DNA of 17,438 nucleotides from an uncultured Collinsella sp. (GCA_900551015.1 URUI01000044.1:1-17438); one strand, 5' to 3'. Counted from the first letter of the stretch, positions 1 through 7,224 are shown. Notes: generated by a model not told the origin, from the letters alone. Numbers and translations: made by a program.

Positions 1-854
1 AGTTCGCGCCCGTCGAGACCGAGGCCTCGGCCGAGCCTGCGCCCGCGGAGAAGGCTGCGCAGGCCGAGTCCACGCCTGCCGAGCAGTCCGCTCCGGTCTT
101 GCCCAAGGTCACCGTGCTCGACGCCTCCGCCACGCAGGTCATTCTGGACAACGGCCGAGGCTACGCGCAGTTCTGCGACATGGCCGTGCTTGCCTTTGCC
201 TCGTTCACCAATCCGGGTGGCGGCTATATCCAGGGCTACCTGGGCCAGGAGGCCACGCTCTGTGCCGATTCGTATCTGTACAACGTGCTCGACAAGCAGC
301 GCAAATGGTATGGCGAGAACCGTCGCCGCAACATCAACTGTGAGCTCTACCGCAACCGTGCGCTGGTGGTGCCCGCTGTGCGTTTCGACCGCAACCGTGT
401 GCATGCGTACGCCGACGTGATCGTGGCGGCGGCACCCAACGCTAAGCGCGCTCGCCAGGAGTACCGCGTGGGTGACGATGCGCTGCTGGACGCTCTGCGC
501 GACCGCATTCGCTTTGTGCTTGCCGTCTGCGGCGAGCTGGGCCACGAGAAGCTCGTGCTGGGCGCTTGGGGCTGCGACAACAACGGCTTTGATGCCGAGG
601 CCGTGGCCGAGCTCTTCCGTAAGGAACTTGCATCGGGCGACTTTAAGGTCAAGCAGGTGTTCTTTGCCGTGCCTTCTACACGCTGGGATGAGGACTTCGC
701 TAAGTTTGAGCACGTGTTGGCAAGCTTCCCCGAGCGTAATGAGGAGTCCTATGCTCAGGTTGCCGCCCGCGCCGCGGCCGCCCGTGCCGCCGAGCAGGCT
801 CAGGCCGCTGCCGAGGACGACGAAGACGAGGACGATTGGCGCAAGTACCTGTAA
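1..854 (+). CDS. Microbial-type PARG / macro-like domain protein (TIGR02452 family), 5' end outside the window
   Basis: The frame (first full codon at base 3) is open to the left edge, so the gene starts upstream. The TTG at 99 is only an internal codon. The visible protein opens with about 30 residues of Ala/Pro/Glu-rich linker. The catalytic-type region follows: TNPGGG near codon 72, then GQEATLCADSYLY, then a later LVLGAWGCDNNGFD block typical of the family. It ends in an Ala-rich helix and an acidic tail (AEDDEDEDDWRKYL). Members of this family (PARG_cat_microb) resemble poly(ADP-ribose) glycohydrolases and macrodomains and are thought to remove or bind ADP-ribose; the substrate here is unknown. 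The PARG signature is GGG-x(6-8)-QEE. Here the second Glu is Ala (QEA), which may mean altered or lost hydrolysis. A terminator follows directly. The family call is fairly secure and the activity is not. Confidence 0.8.
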   Translation, partial: FAPVETEASAEPAPAEKAAQAESTPAEQSAPVLPKVTVLDASATQVILDNGRGYAQFCDMAVLAFASFTNPGGGYIQGYLGQEATLCADSYLYNVLDKQRKWYGENRRRNINCELYRNRALVVPAVRFDRNRVHAYADVIVAAAPNAKRARQEYRVGDDALLDALRDRIRFVLAVCGELGHEKLVLGAWGCDNNGFDAEAVAELFRKELASGDFKVKQVFFAVPSTRWDEDFAKFEHVLASFPERNEESYAQVAARAAAARAAEQAQAAAEDDEDEDDWRKYL

Positions 855-879
855 TCGGTACGCGCAGACAGATATGCCG

Positions 880-913
880 AGCCGGCGGGAGAGGCTGCTC
901 CCGTCGGCTTTTT
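880..913 (+). terminator. Rho-independent terminator after the PARG-domain gene
   Basis: An 11-bp GC-rich stem (881-891 with 898-908, one G-U pair) has a 6-nt loop and is followed by TTTTT at 909-913. It lies between the stop at 854 and the ribosome binding site of the next gene, so that esterase probably has its own promoter or relies on read-through. Confidence 0.8.
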
Positions 914-932
914 ACTGAACGAGGGGCTTTAG

Positions 933-1592
933 ATGAAAAACGTTCTGTGCTTTGGTGACAGCAATACCTATGGCTATGATCCGGCTGGTATGCGCGATGG
1001 CACCGCGGTGCGCTATGCGCAGGATGTGCGCTGGTGCGGCGTGGCGCAGCGTGACTTGGGCGCGAGCTGGCATGTGATTGAGGAGGGGCTCAACGGCCGC
1101 ACGACGGTGCGCGACGATATGTGCCATCTGGACACCAACCTCAACGGCATTCGCGCGCTTCCGATGCTGCTCGAGGCCCATAAGCCGCTGGACGCCATTG
1201 TGATCATGCTGGGCACCAACGACTGTAAGACGGTCTTTAACGTGACAGCTTCCGATATCGCCCGTGGTGCCATGGCGCTGATTCGCGCCGTCCGCGCGTT
1301 TCCGTGGACCGACGCCGCGCCTTGTCCGCGCATTCTGCTGATGGCGCCTATCAAGATTGAGCCGCAAATCGCCGATGTGTATATGACCGATTTTGACGAG
1401 CACTCCGTCGAGGTCTCGGAGCATTTTGCCGAGTACTATGCGCATGTGGCTGAGCAGTTTGGCTGCGACTTTTTGAATGCCGCCGATTTTGCTGAGCCGG
1501 GCGACATCGACTACCTGCATATGATGCCCGAAGGCCATGAGAGCTTAGGCCATGCCGTGGCAGCCAAGCTCCAAGAGATGTTCGGTGAGTAG
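933..1592 (+). CDS. SGNH/GDSL-family esterase (arylesterase-like)
   Basis: This 219-aa cytoplasmic hydrolase has no signal peptide. The SGNH blocks are all visible: block I FGDSN with the nucleophile Ser10; block II EGLNGRTT with Gly/Asn near 52-55; block III LGTND at 93-97 with the oxyanion Asn96; and block V DYLHMMPEGH with the presumed catalytic Asp193 and His196. Length and block spacing fit the short arylesterase/acyltransferase group that includes Mycobacterium smegmatis MsAcT. The expected reaction is hydrolysis of small esters or acyl transfer; the natural substrate is unknown. The start is fixed by GAGGGG at 921-926, seven bases ahead of ATG. A terminator precedes it and a repeat element follows it, so it looks monocistronic. 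Confidence 0.88.
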   Translation: MKNVLCFGDSNTYGYDPAGMRDGTAVRYAQDVRWCGVAQRDLGASWHVIEEGLNGRTTVRDDMCHLDTNLNGIRALPMLLEAHKPLDAIVIMLGTNDCKTVFNVTASDIARGAMALIRAVRAFPWTDAAPCPRILLMAPIKIEPQIADVYMTDFDEHSVEVSEHFAEYYAHVAEQFGCDFLNAADFAEPGDIDYLHMMPEGHESLGHAVAAKLQEMFGE

Positions 1593-1618
1593 TGCGACAC
1601 AAAGCACCACAAAAGTTC

Positions 1619-1807
1619 CCCTTGCGGTGGCTTGTGTCGGTCCTTTGTCTCGATCTGTAACAGTTCTGAGGCCGAAAACGGGCTAGATGTTACAGATTGA
1701 GATTATTTAGGTCGATATCGGTCGTTTGTCTCGATCTGTAACATCTAGGGTCGATTTTGCCGAGTTACTGTTACAGATCGAGATGTTTGTGGGAGCCACC
1801 GCAAGGG
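1619..1807. repeat. Nested inverted-repeat element (two inverted 55-nt palindromic units inside a 14-bp outer repeat)
   Basis: Outer arms 1619-1632 (CCCTTGCGGTGGCT) and 1794-1807 are perfect inverted repeats. Inside are two palindromic units of equal length. Unit A (1648-1702) has 15-nt arms built on TCTCGATCTGTAACA with one mismatch. Unit B (1729-1783) has the same arms without mismatch. Each has a 25-nt centre. Unit B is an inverted copy of unit A: arms conserved, centres diverged. A 26-nt stretch before each left arm (1637-1662, 1718-1743) is also directly repeated with one mismatch. No open reading frame of its own is evident. It fills nearly the whole gap between the esterase and thiD, whose 3' ends converge. 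It could be a MITE/REP-like element or a large termination structure. Confidence 0.7.
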
Positions 1808-1839
1808 TGCCTGTCCCTTTGCGGCGGTTTGGGACGGGC

Positions 1840-2670
1840 TTAGTACTGCCACATGTGGTTGACGGGACCGGAGCCTTTGCCCATGTTCAGGCCGGCGGCG
1901 AGGGCTCCGGTCAGGTAGGCCTTGCCGGCGTTGACGGCGTCGGCAAGATTCATGCCCTGGGCCAGCGCGCAGGCGATGGCGGACGAAAGCGTGCAGCCGG
2001 TACCATGCGTGTTGCCGGTCTCGATGCGCTTGTGGCGAAACCACGTAGTGAGCGGATCGCCCAGGTGGTTGCCCTCGTCATCGAGGGGTGCGGGCTCGGC
2101 CAGTACGTCGTTGGCCTCGTTGACAAAATGGCCGCCCTTAACCAAGGCGGCGCAGCCAAAACGGCGGGTGAGGAGCATAGCGGCATTTTGTTGTGTGCGC
2201 TCGGAATCGACATCGTAGTCGAGCAGCGCCATAGCCTCGGGAATGTTGGGGGTGATGACCGTTGCCAACGGGAACAGGCGGCGGGTGAGTGCCTCGGAGG
2301 CATCCTCGGCAATCAAGCGCGCGCCCGAGGTGGCGACCATGACGGGGTCGACGACGACGTTCGTTGCGTTCCAAGCACTCAAGCGGTCGGCGATGACCTC
2401 GATAATCTCGACAGAGGAAACCATGCCGATTTTGACGGCGCTCGGGCGGATATCGTCAAAGACGGCGTCAATTTGCGCGGCTACGATATCTGGCGAGATA
2501 TCCTGCACGGCGGTGACACCCAGGGTGTTTTGCGCCGTGATGGCAGTGATGGCCGTCTCGGCATACAGGCGGTGCGCCGTGATGGTCTTGATGTCGGCCT
2601 GAATGCCGGCACCGCCGCTGGAATCGGATCCTGCGATGGATAGAACGGCAGGTACATTACTGCGATCCAT
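1840..2670 (-). CDS. thiD: Hydroxymethylpyrimidine / phosphomethylpyrimidine kinase ThiD
   Basis: ThiD phosphorylates HMP and then HMP-P to HMP-PP, the pyrimidine half of thiamine, in the cytoplasm. The protein is a ribokinase-fold enzyme of about 276 aa, the normal size. Near the N terminus is VLSIAGSDSSGGAGIQAD, the substrate-binding segment. VVVDPVMVATSGARL lies mid-protein. Near the C terminus is the HGTGCTLSSAIA anion-hole/ATP segment with its conserved Cys. The reading frame also allows a GTG two codons upstream (2676). However, the Shine-Dalgarno AAGGGAG ends at that GTG and stands five bases before the ATG at 2670, so the ATG is preferred. It lies downstream of thiC on the same strand with a 182-nt gap holding a hairpin and a possible -10 box. 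It is therefore either in the thiC transcript or separately promoted. Confidence 0.93.
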   Translation of the reverse strand: MDRSNVPAVLSIAGSDSSGGAGIQADIKTITAHRLYAETAITAITAQNTLGVTAVQDISPDIVAAQIDAVFDDIRPSAVKIGMVSSVEIIEVIADRLSAWNATNVVVDPVMVATSGARLIAEDASEALTRRLFPLATVITPNIPEAMALLDYDVDSERTQQNAAMLLTRRFGCAALVKGGHFVNEANDVLAEPAPLDDEGNHLGDPLTTWFRHKRIETGNTHGTGCTLSSAIACALAQGMNLADAVNAGKAYLTGALAAGLNMGKGSGPVNHMWQY

Positions 2671-2715
2671 GCTCACTCCCTTGTCCGATTGGATTCAAGT
2701 GGGTCTTTAAGCCTG

Positions 2716-2721
2716 CATTAT
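2716..2721 (-). promoter_or_regulatory. Possible -10 box (TATAAT) of a thiD promoter
   Basis: A perfect TATAAT is read on the minus strand about 45 nt before the thiD start. No convincing -35 is seen because that region is the GC-rich hairpin arm, so the promoter call is tentative. Confidence 0.35.
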
Positions 2722-2727
2722 AGAGAT

Positions 2728-2757
2728 GCCCGGGCCGACTCTATGTCGGACCCGGGC
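2728..2757 (-). other. Strong hairpin in the thiC-thiD intergenic region
   Basis: CCCGGG-centred arms form a 12-bp stem with a single bulged base (2728-2739 with 2745-2757) and a 5-nt loop. No T-run follows on either strand, so it is not a classic intrinsic terminator. It may act as an RNA processing or stability element that separates thiC and thiD expression. Confidence 0.6.
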
Positions 2758-2852
2758 GGGTGATGCAATCTTTACGCAAATGAAAGCAAATGTTCACACG
2801 TCAACAATCGACGAACGTTGCTGAGGGCCTGCGACCGACCGTGGTGATTAGC

Positions 2853-4187
2853 CTAGTCCTCCATGCCAAGATCGATCGTCGTGCCCTCGAACACCTTGTT
2901 GACGGTGCGGACGGCGCACATCTTGCCGCACATGGTGCAGGTGCCCTCGGTGGCGGCGGGGGATTCCTCGTAGCGCTTCTTACCGGTGACCGGGTCGAGA
3001 GCGCACTTCCACATGGCATTCCAGTCGAGTTTGCGGCGTGCCCGACCCATCTTGTCATCCATGTCGCGGGCGTGCGGCACCTTCTTGGCGATATCGGCGG
3101 CGTGCGCGGCAATCTTAGTGGCCATGAGGCCGTCGAGCACGTCCTGGGCGTTGGGCAGGCACAGGTGCTCGGCGGGCGTTACGTAGCACAGGAAGTCGGC
3201 GCCGGAGCTCGCGGAGATGGCGCCACCGATGGCGGCGGTGATGTGGTCGTAGCCCACGCCGATATCGGTCACCAGCGGCCCGAGCACATAGAACGGGGCG
3301 TTGTGGCACAGACGCTTCTGCAGTTTCATGTTGGCGGCGATCTCGTCGAGCGCCATATGGCCCGGGCCCTCGACCATGACCTGGACGCCGGCTGCCCAAG
3401 CGCGCTTGCACAGCTTGCCCAGCTCGATCATCTCGGCGGTCTCGGTGGCGTCGTTGGAATCGTAGAGGCAGCCTGGGCGGCAGGAGTCGCCGAGCGAAAT
3501 CGTCACGTCATACTCATGGCAGATCTCGAGCACCTCGTCGTAGAACTCGTAGAAGGGGTTTTCGTTGCCGGTGACCTCCATCCAGCCAAATAGCAGCGAG
3601 CCGCCGCGGCTGACGATGTTCATGAGGCGGCCGGTTTCCTTAAAGGTCTTGATGACCGACTTGTTGATGCCGCAGTGGATGGTCATAAAGTCTACACCGT
3701 CCTCGGCATGCGCGCGCACGACCTCGAGCAGGTCGTCTTTGGTGAGCTTGACCAGCGGCTTTTCCATGTAACCGATGGCGTCGTACATGGGGACGGTGCC
3801 CACCATGAGCGGTGTCTCGTCGATGAGCTGCTGGCGGAACTGGCGCGTCTTGCCCGAGTTGGAGAGGTCCATGATGGCGTCGGCGCCGTAATCCTCGGCG
3901 ATCTTGACCTTCTTCCATTCCTCGGCGGCATCGGCCTTGTCGCCCGAGATACCCAGATTGACGTTGACCTTGGTGGACAGGCCCTCACCGACACCAAAGG
4001 CGCGCATGCCCTTTTTGATATGCACGATGTTAGCGGGAATGGCGATGCGGCCGTCGGCCACGCGCTCGCGGATGTACTCGGGGTCGCGATGCTCGCGCTC
4101 GGCGACCTCCTTCATCTGCGGTGTGATCTGCCCGGCGCGGGCAAAGTCGATTTGCGTGACGAGCGCGGGCTCGGTTTGTGTGCTCAT
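2853..4187 (-). CDS. thiC: Phosphomethylpyrimidine synthase ThiC (radical SAM)
   Basis: ThiC converts 5-aminoimidazole ribotide to HMP-P using S-adenosylmethionine and a [4Fe-4S] cluster. The 444-aa protein is the short form that lacks the long N-terminal domain of enterobacterial ThiC. Recognisable blocks are GEGLSTKVNVNLGISGD, AIMDLSNSGKTRQFR, MTIHCGINK, SLGDSCRPGC, MVEGPGHMALDEI and GPLVTDIGVGYDHITAAIGG. The cluster cysteines are C417, C420 and C424 (CTMCGKMC), a CX2CX3C spacing rather than the CX2CX4C of E. coli. The frame stays open to an ATG at 4211, but that codon lies inside the conserved TPP aptamer. The ATG at 4187 has AGGGAG eight bases upstream and is the likely start. A TPP riboswitch controls it. 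thiD follows on the same strand. Confidence 0.96.
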   Translation of the reverse strand: MSTQTEPALVTQIDFARAGQITPQMKEVAEREHRDPEYIRERVADGRIAIPANIVHIKKGMRAFGVGEGLSTKVNVNLGISGDKADAAEEWKKVKIAEDYGADAIMDLSNSGKTRQFRQQLIDETPLMVGTVPMYDAIGYMEKPLVKLTKDDLLEVVRAHAEDGVDFMTIHCGINKSVIKTFKETGRLMNIVSRGGSLLFGWMEVTGNENPFYEFYDEVLEICHEYDVTISLGDSCRPGCLYDSNDATETAEMIELGKLCKRAWAAGVQVMVEGPGHMALDEIAANMKLQKRLCHNAPFYVLGPLVTDIGVGYDHITAAIGGAISASSGADFLCYVTPAEHLCLPNAQDVLDGLMATKIAAHAADIAKKVPHARDMDDKMGRARRKLDWNAMWKCALDPVTGKKRYEESPAATEGTCTMCGKMCAVRTVNKVFEGTTIDLGMED

Positions 4188-4191
4188 TGGC

Positions 4192-4287
4192 ACGGCTCCC
4201 TTCGTTGGCATTACCCATATCAGGTTTGCGGGTCAGGGCGGGCGCGCCCAATCTCAGCCTGCCGTCCTGTCCTGCAAGCTCCCCGTT
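4192..4287 (-). promoter_or_regulatory. TPP riboswitch (THI element) controlling thiC
   Basis: Read on the minus strand, the classic aptamer segments are present in order. First is the P1 5' arm with ACGGGGAGC. Next is GGCTGAGATTGG, the CUGAGA pyrimidine-binding loop. Then a P3 arm follows, and finally AACCTGATATGGGTAATGCC followed by AACGAAGGGAGCCGT, the pyrophosphate-binding half and the P1 3' arm. The 5' ACGG pairs with the 3' CCGT. The AGGGAG that serves as the thiC Shine-Dalgarno is itself the conserved 3' end of the aptamer. TPP binding would therefore hide it directly, without a separate expression platform. No terminator hairpin lies between the aptamer and thiC, so translational control is inferred. 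Confidence 0.95.
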
Positions 4288-4302
4288 TATGTCATGGGCT
4301 CA

Positions 4303-4308
4303 AGTATA
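4303..4308 (-). promoter_or_regulatory. Probable -10 box (TATACT) of the thiC promoter
   Basis: TATACT on the minus strand lies about 16 nt before the first aptamer base, which would start the transcript just ahead of the riboswitch. A weak -35 (TTGGCC) stands 19 bases upstream. Confidence 0.5.
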
Positions 4309-4358
4309 GCCTGAATGGGTACGATTGGGCCAACGATCGTGCCTGTGGGGAGGCGTAC

Positions 4359-4874
4359 ATGGAAGACAAGCATCTATATCGAGAGACGCAACGGGATGTA
4401 TCGGCCGAGGGTGGCCGTGCGCACCATGGGTTGGTCGCGATTGGCTTTGCGGCGCTTGCCGTGCTGGTGATTGCCTTTTGTATTTGGACGTTTGGAGGTA
4501 GCGGCGGCGCTGCCTGGGAGTTCGAGGCTGATGATAGCCTACCGATTATGGCGATGAAGGTCTCTGGCGGCAACACGGTGGCAGCTCCCGGCGATTATTG
4601 GTATCCGTGCGATGGATTTGTCCAGCTGCAGCTGAGCGGTGGTTCCATTCCTGGTGAAGAGATCGAGCGCGTGACCTTCGATGCGTCGCTTAAGACGCTG
4701 TCGGTCGCGCTCAAAGATCAAGGGGATGTGCCCACGACGATGGATATCGCGCTGACAGAATGGCGCCTGGAGCCCCCGTCGGGCGTCAAGGTGTCCGAGG
4801 TGGAGCATGTCAAGATTACCTATCAGGACGGCTCGACAAATGAAATTGCCAAAGCCGACGGCTTGGCGGAATAG
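4359..4874 (+). CDS. Single-pass membrane protein of unknown function
   Basis: The 171-aa product has a short charged N terminus (about 24 residues, including MEDKHLYRETQRD). One hydrophobic segment follows near residues 25-45 (LVAIGFAALAVLVIAFCIWTF). A Gly-rich turn and an extracytoplasmic domain of about 125 residues complete it. The soluble part has alternating hydrophobic and polar stretches (FVQLQLSG, VTFDASLKTLSVALKD, VKITYQDGS) that suggest beta-rich structure. I do not recognise the family. The start is supported by GGGGAGG at 4347-4353, five bases before ATG. The frame continues far upstream, antisense to thiC, but that part is a shadow. It is divergent from thiC and convergent with yaaA, so it stands alone. 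It has no lipobox, so it is a signal-anchor protein rather than a lipoprotein. Confidence 0.75.
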   Translation: MEDKHLYRETQRDVSAEGGRAHHGLVAIGFAALAVLVIAFCIWTFGGSGGAAWEFEADDSLPIMAMKVSGGNTVAAPGDYWYPCDGFVQLQLSGGSIPGEEIERVTFDASLKTLSVALKDQGDVPTTMDIALTEWRLEPPSGVKVSEVEHVKITYQDGSTNEIAKADGLAE

Positions 4875-4914
4875 ACGCCGTGCCTAGGCAGCACATTCAA
4901 AAGTAGCGGTGGTC

Positions 4915-5724
4915 CTACAAGGCCTGTTCGTTCAGGAAGACCATAGTGTTTTTATTTGAAAGCTCGGGAAAGTGACGATAACCAACGTCGAACGCGGCGA
5001 GCCCGCTTACATCCTCGAGCTTGTTTTCTGCCATCCAGCGTACCATGGAGCCGCGCGCCTTTTTGCTGGCGGTCGAGCGCTGGATGGGCTTGCCGTTGCG
5101 GACGCCTTCGCCAAAGAGACATGTGACGACCGCGGCATCGGTGGTGAGGCAGGGCAGAACGGCTTTGGCGTATTCCACGCTGGCGAGGTTGACGATCGTA
5201 GCGTTGGAGCCTGCCGGAGCGATGGCCCGTGCGAGCTTGTCGCCCCAAAACGCGTAGAGGTCTCGGGTATCGTCGACGGCAAACTTCGCGCCCATCTCCA
5301 GCCGATACGGTTCAACGGCATGAAAGGGGCGTACGCATCCGTAGAGCCCCGAGAGGATCCACAGATGGTCTTGCAGCCATGCGAGCTGCGCGGAATCCAT
5401 CACCTCGGGCGCCATGCTCTGGTATTGAATGCCGTGATAGGACATGACGGCGGGGGAGATCCGACGCGCGATATCGGGATCGGCGAGGTCGGTATCGCTC
5501 AGGATGGGCATAAATTTGTGAAGCGTATCCAGGCACGCTATAAGCAGCCTGTCGCTCACGTTCCAAAGGGTCTGAAGACCTGCCGCGCCATCCTCGCGTT
5601 CGATGCCCAACAGCGCCTGATGGAGCCGGGCCGTCTGATGTGCAAAAGGCGGTATGCCCCAAACGTGAAAGGCATCTTGAGCTGTCCGCATCTGTTTGGC
5701 GGGCGAAATGACGACCTGTAGCAT
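4915..5724 (-). CDS. yaaA: Peroxide-stress protein YaaA (DUF328/UPF0246 family)
   Basis: The 269-aa protein is full length for the family (about 250-260 aa). Signatures are the N-terminal VVISPAKQM, the central YHGIQYQSMAP, LSGLYGCVRPFHAVEPYRLEMG and FWGDKL segments, the NLASVEYAKAV block, and the C-terminal KKARGSMVRWM. In E. coli YaaA limits free intracellular iron during hydrogen peroxide stress and has a DNA-binding fold; its biochemistry is not settled. The role here is inferred from family membership. The start has AGGAG five bases upstream of ATG at 5724. It lies downstream of the M18 aminopeptidase on the same strand, separated by a palindromic element, so the two may or may not share a transcript. 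Only 40 nt separate its stop from the converging membrane-protein gene. Confidence 0.88.
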   Translation of the reverse strand: MLQVVISPAKQMRTAQDAFHVWGIPPFAHQTARLHQALLGIEREDGAAGLQTLWNVSDRLLIACLDTLHKFMPILSDTDLADPDIARRISPAVMSYHGIQYQSMAPEVMDSAQLAWLQDHLWILSGLYGCVRPFHAVEPYRLEMGAKFAVDDTRDLYAFWGDKLARAIAPAGSNATIVNLASVEYAKAVLPCLTTDAAVVTCLFGEGVRNGKPIQRSTASKKARGSMVRWMAENKLEDVSGLAAFDVGYRHFPELSNKNTMVFLNEQAL

Positions 5725-5749
5725 GGACTCTCCTCTACCAAAAAGGAAG

Positions 5750-5812
5750 TTGCGGTGGAATAATTCCTGTTTTGCCTGTTAAAAGGCATGTCTGGGAACT
5801 ATTTCACCGCAA
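5750..5812. repeat. 63-nt palindromic intergenic element
   Basis: Arms 5750-5767 and 5795-5812 (TTGCGGTGGAATAATTCC on the left) match at 16 of 18 positions as an inverted repeat. A short inner TGCC/GGCA hairpin lies between them. No T-run follows on either side, so it is not an ordinary terminator. It fills much of the 102-nt gap between yaaA and the M18 aminopeptidase. The core TTGCGGTGG also occurs at the outer arm of the element at 1619, which hints at related repeats. Confidence 0.65.
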
Positions 5813-5826
5813 GGTACGAGGGTTAG

Positions 5827-7224
5827 TTAGGCGCGCTCGAGGAAGGCCTTGTAGCCACGATAGGCCTCGTAGATGTCGGCCTTGTTGGCGACCTCCCACA
5901 GGGCGTGCATGGACAGGACGGCAACGCCGGAGTCGATGACGTTCATGCCGTACTTGGCCATGATGTAGGCGATGGTGCCGCCGCCGCCCGCGTTGACGCG
6001 ACCGAGCTCGCAGGTCTGGAAGTCCACGCCGGCCTCGTCCATGATGTCGCGGACAAGCGCCATGTACTCGGCATCGGCGTCGTTGGAACCGCCCTTGCCG
6101 CGGCTGCCCGTGTACTTGTTAAAGCACAGGCCGCGACCCATGAAGGCGGCGTTCTTGGTCTCGAACTTGCTGGCGTAGCCCGGGTCGAAGCCGGCGGACA
6201 CATCGGAGGAAAGCATGCGGCTGCGGGCGAGCGCGCGGCGCAGGGCCAGCGGGCTATCCTCGCCGGCGAGCGCCATGATCTCGGCGACCGTGTTCTCGAA
6301 GAAGCGGCTCGTCATACCGGTGGCACCCACGGAACCGATCTCCTCCTTGTCGACGATGAGTGTGATGCTCGTGCGCTCCACGTTGGCGACATTGATCTGG
6401 GCGAGCATGGACGGATAGGCGCAGACACGGTCGTCGTGGCCATAGCCCAGAATCATGGAGCGGTCGAGGCCCATGTCGCGGGCCGGGCCGGCGGGCACGA
6501 CCTCGATCTCGGCGGAGAGGAAGTCCTCCTCCTCGACGTCATACTGCTCCTTGAGGATATCCAGGAACATCTGCTTGACGGGCTCCTTGGGAGCATCCTT
6601 GTCGTCCTCATCGAACTTGACGGGACGGCCGCCCACGATCACGTCGAGGATCTCGGCGTCGACGGCGTCCTTGGCGGGCTTGGCCATCTGCTCGCTCGAG
6701 AGGTGGATCAGCAGGTCGGAGATGGTAAAGACCGGGTCGTCGGCCTTGTCACCGATGTTGATGTCGACGGTGGTGCCGTCCTTTTTGCAGATGACGCCTA
6801 CGAGTGCGAGCGGGGAAGCGACCCAGTGGTAGCTCTTGACGCCGCCATAGTAGTGCGTGTCGAGATAAGCCATGTCGCCGGCCTCGAAGGCGGGGTTCTG
6901 TTTAAGGTCCAGGCGCGGCGAGTCCACGTGGGCGCCCAGGATGTTAAAGCCCTGCTCGAGCGGGGCGGTGCCCAGGTTGACGAGCATGAGATCCTTGCCG
7001 TGATTTGCGGCGTACACCTTGTCGCCGGCCTTGAGCGCGCGGCCCTCGGCGATCACGTTCTCCAGATTGACGTAGCCCGCCTCCTCGGCCATCTTGATAC
7101 CGGTCTTGACGCACAGGCGCTCGGTCTTGTTCTCGCTCAAAAACTGCTTATAGCCGCGGCAAAGCTCCTCGAGCTCCTCGATCTGCCGTGACGTGTACTT
7201 TTTCCATGCGCAGGGACGCTCCAT
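5827..7224 (-). CDS. M18-family metalloaminopeptidase
   Basis: The 465-aa enzyme matches the M18 family length. The metal-site motifs are in order: LGAHVDSPRLD (His99, Asp101), then DKEEIGSVGATG with the catalytic and ligand Glu pair, then SSDVSAGFDPGYASKF, and near the C terminus SMHALWE with the last His ligand. M18 peptidases are two-zinc (or Co/Mn) cytoplasmic dodecamers that remove N-terminal residues, often acidic ones, from peptides. Substrate preference cannot be read here. The frame is open well upstream (to 7812), but the start is set at ATG 7224 by AAAGGAG eight bases before it and by the family N terminus. A TGATACGAT extended -10 box lies about 50 nt upstream at 7274-7282. It is divergent from polA. 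Confidence 0.92.
   Translation of the reverse strand: MERPCAWKKYTSRQIEELEELCRGYKQFLSENKTERLCVKTGIKMAEEAGYVNLENVIAEGRALKAGDKVYAANHGKDLMLVNLGTAPLEQGFNILGAHVDSPRLDLKQNPAFEAGDMAYLDTHYYGGVKSYHWVASPLALVGVICKKDGTTVDINIGDKADDPVFTISDLLIHLSSEQMAKPAKDAVDAEILDVIVGGRPVKFDEDDKDAPKEPVKQMFLDILKEQYDVEEEDFLSAEIEVVPAGPARDMGLDRSMILGYGHDDRVCAYPSMLAQINVANVERTSITLIVDKEEIGSVGATGMTSRFFENTVAEIMALAGEDSPLALRRALARSRMLSSDVSAGFDPGYASKFETKNAAFMGRGLCFNKYTGSRGKGGSNDADAEYMALVRDIMDEAGVDFQTCELGRVNAGGGGTIAYIMAKYGMNVIDSGVAVLSMHALWEVANKADIYEAYRGYKAFLERA

Noticed and set aside
1726..2643. Plus-strand open frame antisense to thiD
   Set aside because: It starts inside the palindromic element and mirrors thiD.
3675..4358. Long upstream open frame of the membrane protein gene, antisense to thiC and its riboswitch
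   Set aside because: It mirrors thiC on the other strand, has no ribosome site, and the true start at 4359 has a strong one.
5905..7191. 428-aa open frame antisense to the M18 aminopeptidase
   Set aside because: It is a shadow of a secure gene, rich in Val/Gly/Asp repeats of antisense type, with no family match.
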